DNA of 64,000 nucleotides from Drosophila pseudoobscura (lineage: Eukaryota; Arthropoda; Insecta; Diptera; Drosophilidae): positions 4,787,001 to 4,851,000 of the forward strand of contig NC_046681.1 in assembly GCF_009870125.1 (NCBI RefSeq). Reading direction: 5' to 3'. The notes under the pieces were generated by a model that had not been told where the DNA came from, made no database searches, and was given only the letters and a program-made list of their open reading frames with translations. Of this stretch, positions 20,581 to 33,790 are shown piece by piece. The translations under genes were made by a program, and so were the position numbers. Within the stretch, counting starts at the first letter, position 1, and every line of letters starts with the position of its first letter.

Positions 20581-22923
20581 ATGTCGATATGTCCATCTGG
20601 TGTTCCGCGAGTCGGCAGACCAAATGTCGCGATCTGTTACCTGTTGATCCTTCTAGGCCTATGTCTTGGTGCTGATGCAGGTAAGACTACGTACTACGAC
20701 AGCCCCCGACTGCCAACGACGCTGGTGCCCTTTCACTATGATCTGAAGTTGCTTACCCGCCTGGAGAACTCGTCCACCTTTGGCTACGAGGGCGCCGTGA
20801 ACATTTCATTCTTCGTCCACAAGTCCACAGATGTGGTGGTGCTCCACGCCAATGACTTCAGCATTAAGTTGGGAAAAATCCGGCTTCTGGAATGGAACAC
20901 ACTGAACAAGTACGAAGTTACGGAGTTCAGCTTTAATAGAAAGTTGGACTATCTAATAATAAAAGTGGACAGTTACTTGAAAGAGGGTAGGTACTACAGT
21001 CTGAATATCGAGTTCGGTCGACGAATGTCGGAGAACAGAAGAGGGGGCTACTTTTTGGTCTACTCCACGGATGTGGTGTCGCAGCAGAAAAGGTAGGTCT
21101 CCCCCGACTTAGTCTCGCGATAAGACCCTTTCTCATCTTCCGCTCATGTGCCCAGCTGGTACTCGCTCACCCACTTTGAGCCCCGCTCCATGAGGTACAC
21201 CATGCCCTGTTTCGACGAGCCCGCTCTTAAGGCCACTTTCAATGTGACCCTGGGCCACCACAAGCGCTTCCAGAGCTTCAGCACAATGAAAGTGGTATCA
21301 GTGTTGGCCCAGTAAGTAAACCAAATATTCGATAATCCAAAGACTCCTACTACTATAAGTATTATTTTCACATCCCACAGCAAGGAAATGAAGGACTACG
21401 TGTGGTCGGTTCACGAGACGACGCCACTGATGCCGACCTACTTACTGGCCTTCTCCATTAACAACTTAACCTGCACTTTCAGTCAGACTGGTGGTCCAAC
21501 TCCCGTCCGAATCCGCACCTGCGCCAAGTCCAGCGAGCTCAGGCTCACGACATTCGCCTCCCAAAAGGCTCCTTTGTTCCTCGAATACTTTGAGCAAGTG
21601 CTCGACATGGTCCTCCCCCTCAACAAAATCGATCAGCTGGCGGTGGAAAAGTATCCCACCGATGCCATAGAGAACTGGGGCCTGGTAGTCTACTCCAGCG
21701 ACTTAATACTGCAAACCGACGAGCCTGACATCTCCGAGCCGTCCCGTTTCAGGTTGCAGGCCCTGCAGTTAATCTCTCATGAAATAGCTCACATGTGGTT
21801 CGGCAACCTGATCACCGTCGCCTGGTGGACTGATGTCTGGCTGAAGGAGGGCCTCACCGGCTACTTTGAAGTTTTGGGCATTGATCATTTGTATCCGAGA
21901 CTTGGTCGCAGGATTCTGGCTAAGTATCGAGAGACGACCATGATGCACGAGGCAGAGAGCGGAGGCATATTCGTGTCCATCAAGGATATACAAGCGAACA
22001 CTTCCAATAAATACGCGTACCAGAAGGCAACGTCCGTGCTGCACATGGCGGAGGGTATGGTGGGAAATACGACCTTCCTTGATGCCATCCATCGGTACCT
22101 GTACCAGTACGCATTGGCCAGCGCGACAACGGATCAGTTTTTTGAGAGCATCCAGCAGGCCAGTGACCGTGCCAAATCCCTGCCCGATTACGCTTACGTC
22201 AAGGCCATCATGGACACATGGATACTCCAGAACGGCTATCCGGTAGTGAATGTGATAAGGAATACTAGCCTGGTACTCATTCAGAACCACTTCTCCTTCA
22301 ACGAGTCCCGGAAGGAGGTCTGGTGGATTCCCCTGACGTACACGATCCAGAGCGAGCAGAACTTCAGTGACACCAGACCGAAGGCCTTCTTTCCGGCCAA
22401 CAGTCCGCTGCTGAAGCTGGACGTCTTCGTTCCCGAGAACGATTGGATCATCTTCAATGTCCAGGCCATGGGTTATTACAGGGTTAACTACGACGAGAAG
22501 AACTGGGATCTGATTGCAAAAGCTCTGTCGGAGGACCACCAGAGCATTCACGTGCTGAATCGGGCGCAAATTGTGAGCGATGCTCTGTTTCTCTGGAAGA
22601 ACAAGCGCATCAGTTGGTCGACCGCGCTGAATGTCCTCAAGTACCTCGTCGACGAGGACGAGTTCGAGCCCCTGATGGCATTGGTTGTCGGAGTGACCAA
22701 CGGCTTCTGGGGCGTGTCCCCGGAGAGTTCCATGGCGATTGCGGTAAGATTTTATATGAAAAACTGTTACATAGTGCGCCCTACTCTTGAGCATCTCAAT
22801 TTTTAGAAATGGCTGAGCAATGCTGGAAAGTGGTATGCAGAGTTCATCAATTATACGTTCGACCAGTTGGTGTTTATCGATAATATTCTGGAGTCCGCTG
22901 ACGATACCTCGGTAGAAGACTAA
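20581..22923 (+). CDS. M1-family aminopeptidase, secreted, short C-terminus
   Basis: Four exons, 20581-21092, 21156-21311, 21381-22743 and 22807-22923, with introns of 63, 69 and 63 bp, give 715 residues. Residues 1-34 hold a signal peptide with a Leu-rich core. The N-terminal beta domain contains the PCFDEPALKATF segment. The zinc site is complete: His356-Glu357-His360 (HEIAH) and Glu379, 18 residues further on. The proposed proton donor Tyr436 is in the YQKATS segment. The substrate-gating GAMEN motif reads DAIEN (317-321), keeping the Glu. An active zinc aminopeptidase outside the cell or at its surface is likely. Most family members have 900 or more residues with a helical C-terminal (ERAP1_C) domain. 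This one stops soon after entering it, after SSMAIA and about 39 residues, with no anchor visible. The ATG at 20581 was chosen because it directly precedes the signal peptide. Confidence 0.92.
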
Positions 22924-23348
22924 CCACAGGCAACGGGAGACCATTCAGGAACCGCAGAATAAGGGGCATACAGCCATCCGCTTTCTATTCTGCTGCTTCA
23001 CCGCATCTCTTTGGGGGACAGGGAGCGAAATGAAACCGCCATCAATGAACCGCAATTGTATTTGTTTGCAAATAACTGAGCGTTATCTGAGACTATTTAT
23101 CTTTATCTACAATGACAAAAACAATAACAATAACAACAACACCAGCAAGGCCAGGCCAGGCCAGTGCGGCAGCAATGTCTCCTGCTCCTTCTCCTTCTCC
23201 TGCTCCAGCTCTTGCTCTTGCCCCATAACAATGGCAAAGGACACCGCCACAGTAGCCAGAAAAGAGGAGGCAGGGCATGGCAAGGAGCTCTCTTACAGTC
23301 CTGGCAGTGCCAAGGCGCCAACTGAAATAATGATGCAGGCGAAATAAC

Positions 23349-23354
23349 AATAAA
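23349..23354 (+). terminator. Possible poly(A) signal of aminopeptidase
   Basis: This is the first AATAAA I find after the stop at 22923, giving a 3' UTR of about 430 bases. Assignment rests on position only. Confidence 0.3.
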
Positions 23355-25180
23355 AGCAGAGCTCGCAGGAGTGGAACCGAAGATGGGAGAGCAAAAGTAA
23401 AGGACAATATCGATGCTCCTTTTCCGCATAACGGCCGGCGGTAAAGACAATGCCAGACCCCTAACGCTGCAGACAGGATGCGGATGCAATGGACTCCACT
23501 CCCTTTTCTCACCAGCTCCACTCACGAGGATGGACGACAGCCTTAAGTGCAACGCAAGGACAGCTTTAAGACCGCCTTAAAACCCAAACCAAAAAGTTCC
23601 CTAAATGTATTCACGTTTCGATTTTTCTGTAATTTTTTCTGTGTTCTCTGCAACAGTTTAATAATAACAATCCAATGAAAAGAAAAGGAATAAGGAAAGC
23701 ATCTTTCACGCATAATGAAATTTAACCCACAAACAGGGGCTGGCCAGCGCTCAGACGGAAGATGATTCCGCCTAAAACCATGCAAATTAAATTTAATGGA
23801 AAATTTATTACCATTTTTTCTGCGGGTTCTTTTCCTCACACTGCCCGCTCTGACGACCGTGTTTTCCGCACTTCGTTTGCGTCCTGGGGGCAAGACGAAT
23901 ATTTATAAATCAAATTGGGGGCTGTGCATTATTAATTTTGTTAGCTGCAACAAGTTGGGGCAGCTGCCGGAGGCCTAGCCTGAGCCGAAACAATAAATCA
24001 GCGTGGTCTCTGTCATATGGTGAAATTCGCCACGTATCTGATATCAATCCATTGTCCTTCACTAACCCATCAACACCCCTTAATTGGCCTAGACTGTGGA
24101 GTACAATTATTTGTGCATTTATTATGGGAGAATTTTAATATTTTTTTTAGCCTTTGGTTTATCCTTTCAAAATACTTTTTTATGCCATATTTAAATGGTC
24201 GGCTGGCCGCTCTGTCTCTTTCAATTGCCCTTTGTTGATGGTTTGCATGCTCGCTACTGTTTGAGTGAAAAACTCATTAAGGTTGCCATTTATTTCTGTC
24301 GTTGCAATAAAAAGCGTTCCAAAGCAACCACAGCGGGCGCAAAAACACAAACAAATTTAATCACAAAAAAAAGATAAAATATTGTAAAATCAACGGTGTA
24401 AAAAGGTTATTTTGTGACATAAACGTCCATAATGCAGTTGACAACTCAATAATGACGTTCAATGTGGCAGCAGGTAATTAATTTCTTTGAATGTTTCAGG
24501 TTCAGAATCAAAGGAAATCAAGCCAGATCATCTGGTCGCACTTTATAAGTAGACTCCGCATTTCACATATGTAGAAGACATACAAAAAGTAAACTTGTCT
24601 TTAAATCCATTTCATTATCGGAATTATTTCCTTCTCTGCATTGCAGGCCTCGGGTCAAAATCACAGCACTCTCTGGAAGGCTACACAGTTTATAAGATGA
24701 TATGATAAATCTTGGCTTAAGGTCGAGCATTTTTTGCTTGATCTGTAAGCCAATTCCAAATGAATAGCTGGGGCAAGAGACAATATTACCCATCACAAGG
24801 CATTTTTCGGTTAAATTTCTTAACGGGTTCAGGGTTTGAGGTATTCTTGTGACGCAATCCCCCCCTTTGCTTTCGTAAGAGTATCTGTCAGTATCGGCAC
24901 TTAAAGCACATGTCGATTGCCTCAGTGCAAAGGACAACGGCAGCAAGCCGCCACAGGACAAGCAAACAAGCAGCAACCAACTCTGGGAGTCAAATCCGAG
25001 TCGTGTTGAATTTTTTGCATGAATTATGCAAAAGAGTTTGTTCAACTGTTGGGTGTGCGCGTGAGAGAGTGTGTTCCGGAGTATCGTATCCCTGTCTCCC
25101 ACAAAGGGAATACTTAAATGGGATTTGGGAAATCACAAACACATAAGCTCCGCCAGAGGAACGAATCTGCGATGGAGAAG

Positions 25181-25224
25181 GGAGTGGAGAGCGGAGAGTG
25201 GGGAGTGGGGAGTGGGGAGAGGGG
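25181..25224. repeat. GGGGAGTG tandem repeat
   Basis: Purine-rich tandem copies of GGGGAGTG and GGAGAGTG in intergenic DNA. Confidence 0.75.
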
Positions 25225-28200
25225 AATTAAGAGGACGGCAAAGGGAAATGCTGGCCAAAGAATTTTTTCGCTTTGATGGCATATCAAATTGCATTTCGGT
25301 TAAGTAATATTATATTGAGGTTGCCCAACATCATCGTATATCCACATGTACGTATCTACATCCGTACGTACTATATGTGTGCGTAATATATTTGCATTGC
25401 ATACGACTTATTAAAGGTTGGCCAATGTTGGACCATGTTGGCCAATAAATTCTGATAGCGTTAACTGCCTGAAATCCCATTGCCCATTTACTTTGGACCC
25501 ACGTCCATCCCGTGGAGCCGTGGCCGTGGAGCGCCGTCTTTGGCCATGCATCCTCGACCGCCACCTGCAAAATTGCAACTTAACAATGCCTCTGAGAGTC
25601 TCTCGATGCACCCGCCCCCGCACCTCCGCAACGCCGCACCACCGCATCACCATCCCCATCTCCATCTCCATTCCGACCAGGGGCACGGATACCCCATGTG
25701 GCAGCAACGCATGCGGCGTATAAATCAATATTGGCAATTTAAAATTGGCTGGCGGTGTATGAAGCCAATATCCGGCACCGCTCTCCGGCATTTCGAGTGT
25801 GTTTGTGCTGCTGGGTCCTGGAGGAGAAGGCAGGCAAAAAATTGGGTGACTAGGGAAAAAAGGTGTGGTGCGGGTGGTGCGATGGGTGTGTGGTTGGTGG
25901 CCGGAGCTTGCACACGTGAATCTTAGACAAACATTATATGGCACCCGAAACGTTCGTTCGATTTGCGATTGGTGGGGCTTTTGTGAGTACGTTTCTGTGC
26001 TACACTCAGGATAGGTGGTTGTCGGAGAGGGAGGAGTGGGGTGGTTAAAAGCGATTCCCGCGAAGTCTATTAAAAATGCGAGTATGTACATTCGTGGTCC
26101 CTTTGCCGATGCGTCCAACGGGTAAATACAATTCGAAACAAAAAGAACAGGTGAGGGAGTCAACTAAGTGGTGGGGCAGAAAGAACAGGAGCGGAGGCAG
26201 AGTGCTCCGGATTGTTTCGATATTGGTGGGTGGGAGGAAACGCTTTGCCCATGGATTAAAGGTAATCCCAATAGGTAGTTAACAATAACAAAATAGAGAT
26301 AGGATGCTGATAGACTATTCTTACGTCAAGAATCCACAGATCAATAGATTTATTTTAGCGCAAATTATTTGCAAGCAATGTTAAAACGTATAATCTCAGA
26401 TCTTTTAAACCTCAAGGATCATTCATTTCTACTTGGTTGGATTTTCCGAAATAGCTCGGTCATTATGCTTTCAACTATGCAAATTACAATCGAGATTTGT
26501 TTTTTGCCCCACTTTGGGGAGGCAATCAAACAACAAACCACTAATCGGGCGAGCCCCCAGTTCGGGGAACGACCTAATTATGCGCCAATAAGTATGCAAA
26601 ATTAAAATATTATGCAAATTACAGCGAATGCGGATGGAGATGAGATACTAGATGGTTGAAATTTAAACGCTTTTTGTTTTGACTTTTGGCAGAAATAAAA
26701 TTATGACATCATCATCGTCATCGGCACCGGCACCACTGCCAACCCCAGCTCCCAGCCGGCCCCCCATTATCGGCAACGCGTCAAAAACAAATTACCCGCG
26801 AACTAGCCAGGGTGTGTGAGAGAGAGAGATGCGTAGCTAAAATTATGCCGCATCAAAAATCCTGTTCAGCCATTAGAAATTCGGAGATGGGTCATGGGGG
26901 TGTGGGGCCAACATCAAAACAGTTTTTGTGGCCATGTCAAATGTTGTTGGCCGAAATACTCGAGCGAAAAGTGCGTGCAAAATAAAAATAAAATTTTGCC
27001 CGTAGTTCCCGGTTTCTTCCCGAGAGAAGTCTCGTTCGGGTTTTATTGCTGTTTGGCTGTTGTTATAATAAAAGATATTTCCAAGAAGATGAAAATACTC
27101 GTGCGTAATGGGGAATCAGTCAAGCATAAAGTATGAAAAATAGAGATAAATACCAGATTGCCTTTCGTACCAGGAAAAATGAATAATAACTGATTTTGTT
27201 TGTGAACAGAACACATCATACGTGATTCTGATTCTTGGTAAACTATTTGCCCGGGGCAATAAATAGCAGTTGATGGCCATCGCCGTGGATGGTATTGGAA
27301 AATCAATAAATATTATGAACTAATGATTTGGAGCCGAAAAATTTAAATGCAATGCATGGGTCCAAATTCCATTCGGCCAAGCGAGAGAATATTGGAAAAT
27401 TAATCAGCTATGAACTCATAATAAATATTCATACGAGTATGTACATATGCGCACATATGTATAAATAAACCCGGCATTAAAGAGCAATCAGAATGGAAAT
27501 TATTATTCAATTTCATTATATTCTGTTCTTTCCATTTTTCCGGTTATTTATATCATTCGTGGCGAATCAGTTTCTTTAGAGGGGTGTGGGGAGAACCCAG
27601 AGTGTAAAGAATTTTATAAATCGAATCATATTAGTAGGAGCACTTTTGTGTGTGCTTTGCGGTCTTCTCGCTGAGAGTCTTTTCCCCTTTGTTGACTTTT
27701 CGCCCTTGTTTTTTTGTGCATTTTTAATGGACAATATTGATTTTTAATCACACTCGTATCAGCCCTCTCCCAGATGGAGTTTCAAGCCCTGCCTGCCGTT
27801 TCCCGTGTCCCGTGTCCTGACAAAGTCTCGGGGGCTCAATCCCGTGAAGCTTACCATAATGTTATTGGAGTATAAAACACTTTTCCTAATTAAAACCAAT
27901 CTTCTCCTCCTTCACCTTTGGCCGGCTCATGCAATTCCTTCTCGGCTCCATCTTTTTTTGTGCCCCACCAAATGCTCAACAATCCTTTGGGCCGTGCCAA
28001 GAGCTTAACATTAATTGCCGTCTTTCATTCCCTCTTTGCGACTGCACTCACCTGCAAAGTAGTCAGACGTTGGGCTGAGGCGGAGAAGAGAAGAGAAGGA
28101 AAAAAGAACGACTGAGAAGATGGCCAAGTGAATGTAAAGTTAAGTACGAAAACTGTAAAGGGCCTGATAAAAAAGTTGGGCCAAATGAATTGCTGGGCGA

Positions 28201-29237
28201 AGGCGATGCAGAGCTAATAAAAAAGTTTTCGCTTCCTCTCGAATTAAGGGGACAATTTTCTGTTGCTGCCAAATGGCGGCTTAATTACCGGCTCTGGCCT
28301 CAAGGAAGTGCAGCATGCTAATTGCACAATTTTTGGCAACAATGGGTAAATAATTGAGTTTATTGATTCATTAGGCAAGAACGCCAATAAATTGCAATTA
28401 AATTCAATTAGGCGAAAATGTATGTTTATATTTTTCGAAGCACATACATATTAGCAAACCACTTGAAATCAAAGGGTTGCGTGTTTTCTTGATTATGTTT
28501 ACTCTGTTTTACTTTTAAAATTGCCTTAAACGTAGTCTACTACTTAATGAAGAAGGAAAAGCGGCGATTAGATTAAGATGAAATTTAAATAAATCAACGA
28601 TGGATGATTTTTTTTGCCTATATAATAAAATAATACATTTCTTCTAACAAAGGCTAATGCAAACACCTTAACACCTATTATTCTATTATATAAAATTACT
28701 TTTAAGAAGGTGCCATGAATCTATGTTATTGGCATAAAGCAAAGACGAGTATTCATGAAATTTATTTATTGGTTGTCTATGACTTGTAAGGTCTACCAAT
28801 AAATTGGGTTGGATAGCATTCTATAGCTTTTCGAAGTTTGATTGCTCTTAAAGGGCGTTTCGAATTTGGAGACAAATCTCGCAATTCACTCAGCCGTAAA
28901 ATGAATTTTGGGAAAGTGCTGTGTGCACTGATACTATACTCGTAATTCGATTAGGTTCTGCTCTTTGGAATTTGCGAATATTTTGGCAATTAGCTTTATA
29001 ATAAAGAGTCATGATCAGAATCTGTTAATTATGGCACAAATTTTACAGAAATACTTCTGCCTCGACGCATGCCGGAGATAATTTTCCGAGCTTGAGTTTT
29101 GCTTATCGATTTGCTCGGAAATTTCCCTTGCATTTTGGGACACACACAAAGGCGCAGACGCCCCTCCTATGCGGCATGCCGCCTAAAGTTGTGCTATTAA
29201 TTAATTAAATTTTGACTATGGTTATGTTGCCAGCCCT

Positions 29238-29350
29238 ATCTCTATCTACCCATCTCCATCTCCATTTCCCCTGTCTTTGTCTTTGTCTTTGGCGTGCTAC
29301 CGTCTCTGTCTTTCTGTCTTTCTGTCTCTGGCTGTGTCTGTGTCTGTGTT
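29238..29350. repeat. Pyrimidine/TG-rich low-complexity run
   Basis: Successive short repeats of CTCCAT, CTTTGT, TTTCTG and TGTCTG. The apparent open frames across it are repeat artefacts. Confidence 0.7.
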
Positions 29351-31235
29351 TTGTCGCCGGCATTGTCGCTGCACAAGTTCTGGTGCACAATTAATCCTTA
29401 TTAATTATATGCTGCCTGTGGATTTATGACATGTTTTGTGTGTTGGCATATGCCCAAGACATGCACACAAACACCCACTAAACACGAACACACATTAAAC
29501 CCGAATGCATCTCGGGGCCAAGTCAGTTGCAAGTTGGTGCTCTCGCTCCGCTCGGCTGCCTAGACTCCCCACCGCTTACGAAAGCCATTGATATGCCTAC
29601 ACCTCACGTTTCCCCTGCCCGGCGCAGCAGGACATTATCTGCCCACTCCGGACTCTCGTTCGGCTGCACTTGACAGCTGAGACACCGACAACAAGTCAAT
29701 AGGCATCTCGATTGGCCCATGCCTCCCTGCTCCCGTCATTACCTAATCGCAGACAAAGGAGCCCTTAATTGCTCTCACCCATTCGAATGCCTCACGAAAC
29801 ATGCCATGCCGTCCCAGCCAATGGCAGAGTGGGCCATTCAGTTCTACCAGTAGCAGCACCAGTCGGCAGTATGCAAATGTGGGAAACTTTCCCTGAATCA
29901 TCGCCCAGTCACATTTTATTACATCTGCAATTCCTCGGTGACTTGAGCCCATAAATATGCTCCCAAAATGTTTCTTTTCGGCCAACTTTGTGCCACCGCA
30001 GGGACTGTCATTAAGTTAATGCTCATTGAGTCCATAAAAATATACATATATTTCTATACGGGTAGGTATACGGATACATCTGCATGTATCTCTGTCTATT
30101 ATCTGTGAGTATTCGCAGTGGGATGCCGATGCTCCGAGTTGTGCTAAACTTTGGCTGAAGTGAAAGGTCTTCCTGACATGCCGTCCCTTCACTCCCCACG
30201 CTGGAAAGTGTAATCAATAGCTGGAGGTGCTTTGACAGCACAAACTAACCAAAGTATATGGAAAAAATGGTAATCACTTGGCTTGGAGCGCGGCGGGGCA
30301 TAATAATTAAGTGTAAATTACATTAAAGGCGAATGCAAACTGAGAATCAATTAAAAGGTGCTTTGGTCGCAAGGCAATAGAAACATCATGGACGGAGTGA
30401 GCAGCTAAAGAAGGACTTGAAGGGGGAAAAGTAACGCTTGCATTGAGTACCATGGTGTTGGATATGTTTGTGGTCAAAGCATTAAATAACTGAACGAATT
30501 TAATTAAGCTTTCCGCATTGTTTGATTTTCCTTTCGTTGACCTCCTTCCCATTAAGTGCTAACTACTCCTCTGCCCCAGAATAGAGATAGCAGAATCAAT
30601 GTTAACAAATATTGAGTTTAGTTGTCGCCTTTTTTCACACAGTTTTCCCTATTTCCCATCCTTGCGGATGCAATTTGTGTATCGTCCTGGCTGTTCTTCC
30701 TGGTGTTTGACGGCAATCAGTGACGGCTATAAAGTGGATTGTCATTATCATCATGAGGGCATTGAGCATTAAGCGATTTCTTTTTCACGCGACCAAGTAA
30801 TTTTTTTCGTATTTGCATTTCATTTAAAATCAATTTAGCAATCAGTCAGGCGCATTTTGTTAAACAGTAATTAACATAAATCAATTTAAATGCACCCTGG
30901 TTATGTAAAATGTTTACTTAACGGCTTGATGAGCTCGCAGATGACATTAATTAGGCCAAATGATAGAGAGGGATGGAGCTGGTTCAGGCCGGATGGTGTG
31001 AAACAAATTAAGTACAATTATTACATGAGCGATTACTTTTTTAACGTTAAGTAGTCCAAATTACTTTCATTTGAAAATTATTTTTTTTTAATTATGTACA
31101 AACAAGAATAGAAGAAGAAGATTTAACAGATTTGCAATAGACACTGTACTTCAATATATTTCACATTATATTTATATTTCTCATTACACAAATAATATAT
31201 AATCCCAACAAACTATACAAAACGAAACAACCTTT

Positions 31236-31276
31236 TAACTTAAATTAACTTAAATTCATCGAAATGCATCGAAATG
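31236..31276. repeat. Paired direct repeats (TAACTTAAAT, ATCGAAATGC)
   Basis: Two copies of a 10-base unit are followed directly by two copies of a second unit of about 10 bases. Probably replication slippage; no function assigned. Confidence 0.6.
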
Positions 31277-31739
31277 TTTTATGGTTGCATTCGGCACCAA
31301 AGGCAGAAACTACAACCTATGCATGATATTTATTAGCATTTGTAAGTGGCGGATAGTTGCTTTTAGGACGCCTCCGGCTTTTTTATCCACGGAGAATTAG
31401 GCACTATCGAAAGTGGGAGCGGGTCCAATGCTGAGGTTCGATTAAGGAAAGGTTTTAAATAGAGGAAATCGGGATGTCATTATGTCATTACCAGCTTGGT
31501 CGGCAGCAAAGATCGTAGGACAGTGTACTAACACAGCAAGCATTTGTTCAACATTTCCACATTCGACAGGACCCCCGTTTTGGGAAATAGAGACACAAAA
31601 GCGAAAGGGTATATGATATGTATGTACATATATGATATTATATAGATATCACATACATGCGTGCTAATAATATATATTTTCTTCCTCCTATCATCTCTTC
31701 TCAATTAGTTATCTTTCTTCCGATCATCTCTCTATTCTT

Positions 31740-32330
31740 CGTATCCCCATTCTTTCTAGCCCACAACGCTTGGGTACTCGTAAAGAGAAGAGCGAATACA
31801 TGGCTGAGCCAAAAGGATTGTGACAAATCTCTCGCGTGCACACACCCACTCGATACAGAAAAACGAGGGGGAACGTTGTGAGTTGCTGCGGAGACCGCAA
31901 CTCTACATTTATACCCGATACTTAGTCAGTATGGCTCTTCTCCGGCAGACGCCGCTAATATTGAACGACACGACAAAGAGTGCGTGCGAGAGAGACAGAA
32001 AATCAGTCTGAGCGTGACATCGGGCTGGTAAAGATTTCTGTAGAATGTCATGACCCAAAGTTTCCTTGAAACATCGAAGGGTCTCTTTAATTGGCAATTG
32101 TCTGTGTCATGTGGTCGTTTGAAGTGTTCTCTGTCCGGTAAGTTGCGGGGATTATCTTGCACGTTAAACTTAAAATAAAGCAAATTAAGAGCCTCAGACC
32201 ACGACAAGCTAAACACCATCCCAATCGCCGACGAGCCAGTAGCCGGAAATAATACGTTCCGGCTACAGTTGACTATTACCACCCCGGGACTCTTCGGTCC
32301 CGGTGACTATTGATTTTATTTATTTAATAA
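31740..32330. mobile_element. Helitron-like nonautonomous repeat (SGM/DINE-1-type)
   Basis: The block starting around 31860 reads like the SGM/DINE-1-type dispersed repeats described in obscura-group Drosophila, including a TATACCCGATAC segment at about 31911. Three self-complementary sites support an element rather than unique DNA: AGTTGC/GCAACT at 31881-31902, a perfect 10-bp stem GTAGCCGGAA/TTCCGGCTAC at 32239-32266, and a 7-bp stem CCGGGAC/GTCCCGG at 32284-32303. A hairpin near one end is a feature of Helitrons. It encodes no transposase; a 118-codon minus-strand frame across it is not a gene. Both ends are uncertain and the left 120 bases may be flanking DNA. The naming rests on recall of the repeat family, not on a search. 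Confidence 0.45.
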
Positions 32331-33752
32331 AAAGTTCGTCCATTTCTTCCCATTTTGTAAAAGATACATACAACATTTTTATGTTTAAGCTTATTGCCAG
32401 TCTAAGAATCAAATTCAAATTATTGCAATAACTAAACTCTCCTTAGTTACTAATACTCCACTAGCACGATCTCAATCGCGAATTGAAGTTGGTGACGGAA
32501 ATTAATGCTTATGCAGGTAGAAAATATATACTATATATTTGTCTGTCTGTCTTCTCTGCTATACGAAACAATCACAATACTCTTTACCAATGTAGAGGAA
32601 AAAACGAAAATTAATTAATCTGCGAAACTACGCTCAGAAAAAAGGAATTTGTTCCTCTTTATGGAAATTCCTAATTAGTTATTTATTATAACAATTTTTT
32701 GACTTTCATTGATTTTAGTGGCTGTTCGCATTCTTTTCACAGTTCTGCACATTGTCAAAATTGTGGAAAGTTATTTGGTAAAAAAGAATAGTGAAACCAA
32801 GTGAAAAGATTTATAATTAATTTTTAGATTGGGATTAAAAAAAGAGAAAGGTAATTTGTGGTTGCAAGCATGAAAAATAAATCGATTATAAAAGTGTTTG
32901 GATTGAATATTTGTTAATTATATATGGGCTGGCTGCGCTGAAGCATTGGGCAATTTTCAAAGAAACTCCCGCTTTTGTGCGACCTACCTGTCGAAACAAT
33001 TTCGATATCATTTGTAAACGTAATTTAAAAAGTTTCCGGGGCATAGAGGAACTTTCAACAATTCCATTTAAAACAATATTGCGGGCCAATGTGGAAATCT
33101 TTTCTTTATGCTTACCATCCACATAAATTCCTGGGAAAACACCAAGCAGAGGTCATATATTTCAGTCAGAGCAACAACAGCAGTCATGGTCCTGTTTCGT
33201 ATTGTCCTTGCAACTCCTTCGATGCAGTTTGGCCATTTCTCTTGTGGCAGGCAGCCGGAGCAGCCAGCTTCGAAGGCAATTTACTTTCAACGCACACTCT
33301 CGCTCCTCGCCCAGAGCTTGCAGTTGGTATGTATGAGTGTGTGTCTGTGGCCATTAAGTGCAATTGTATTGCATTTTTGAGACAAAACTCTCATCGCATC
33401 TGTCGTTTGCCCTGGCTGGAAATACCTACAAATATAGTACATACATACACAATATATAGATATAGCAGCAGCAAAAAATAGGAGGAAGCCATTACAACTA
33501 AAAACAAAAGTGTGGAAATATTGAAAGCTTTGGTTACAGCTCGGCAAATGTGGCCAGGGTTGCCAGGCCACATCCTGCAGTTGTTGCACAGGCCGGGTCC
33601 CAAGGATGCAGTCTGGTCTAGGCCCTGTTTTCACTATGAAATTCCCATTGCAAATAATGTTCTGCACACGCACACCTACGCATCCGCCCCTTCTGGATCC
33701 CAACCCCTCCCTACCTCTTTGTTAATGGCAACGACTGTTGCTCCTTGTTCTT

Positions 33753-33790
33753 AGTGTTGTTGTTGCTGTTATTTTTGTTGTTGTTGTTTT
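33753..33790. repeat. TTG/TGTTG simple repeat
   Basis: T/G-rich trinucleotide run, non-coding context. Confidence 0.7.

Larger units (their letters stand above)
22924..31000. other. Gene-free region, first part
   Basis: I see no protein gene that I can support. AATAAA at 23349-23354 may end the aminopeptidase transcript. Low-complexity DNA is common: GCTCTT/CTCCTG runs at 23180-23225, GGGGAGTG at 25181-25224 and CTTTGT/TCTGTC at 29238-29350. A TATAAATA/TCAGAA pair lies at 27460-27493. A 250-codon open frame on the minus strand at 26163-25411 has no codon bias, motif or splice context and is treated as chance. Confidence 0.5.

Noticed and set aside
23093-23552. Two overlapping minus-strand frames of 142 and 149 codons
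   Set aside because: Their reach comes from CTCCTT/GCTCTT and AACAAC repeats; neither frame has coding character.
25411-26163. 250-codon open frame on the minus strand
   Set aside because: Composition is irregular, codons are unbiased, no domain is recognisable, and repeats of GGAGATGG/TCCATC type make up part of it. Another frame on the plus strand is open over the same bases.
31926-32282. 118-codon minus-strand frame across the Helitron-like repeat
   Set aside because: It lies inside a nonautonomous repeat, runs through its hairpins and has no transposase motif.
32886-33126. 71- and 78-codon frames on opposite strands
   Set aside because: AT-rich unbiased codons and no homology I can name; the mutual overlap suggests chance.
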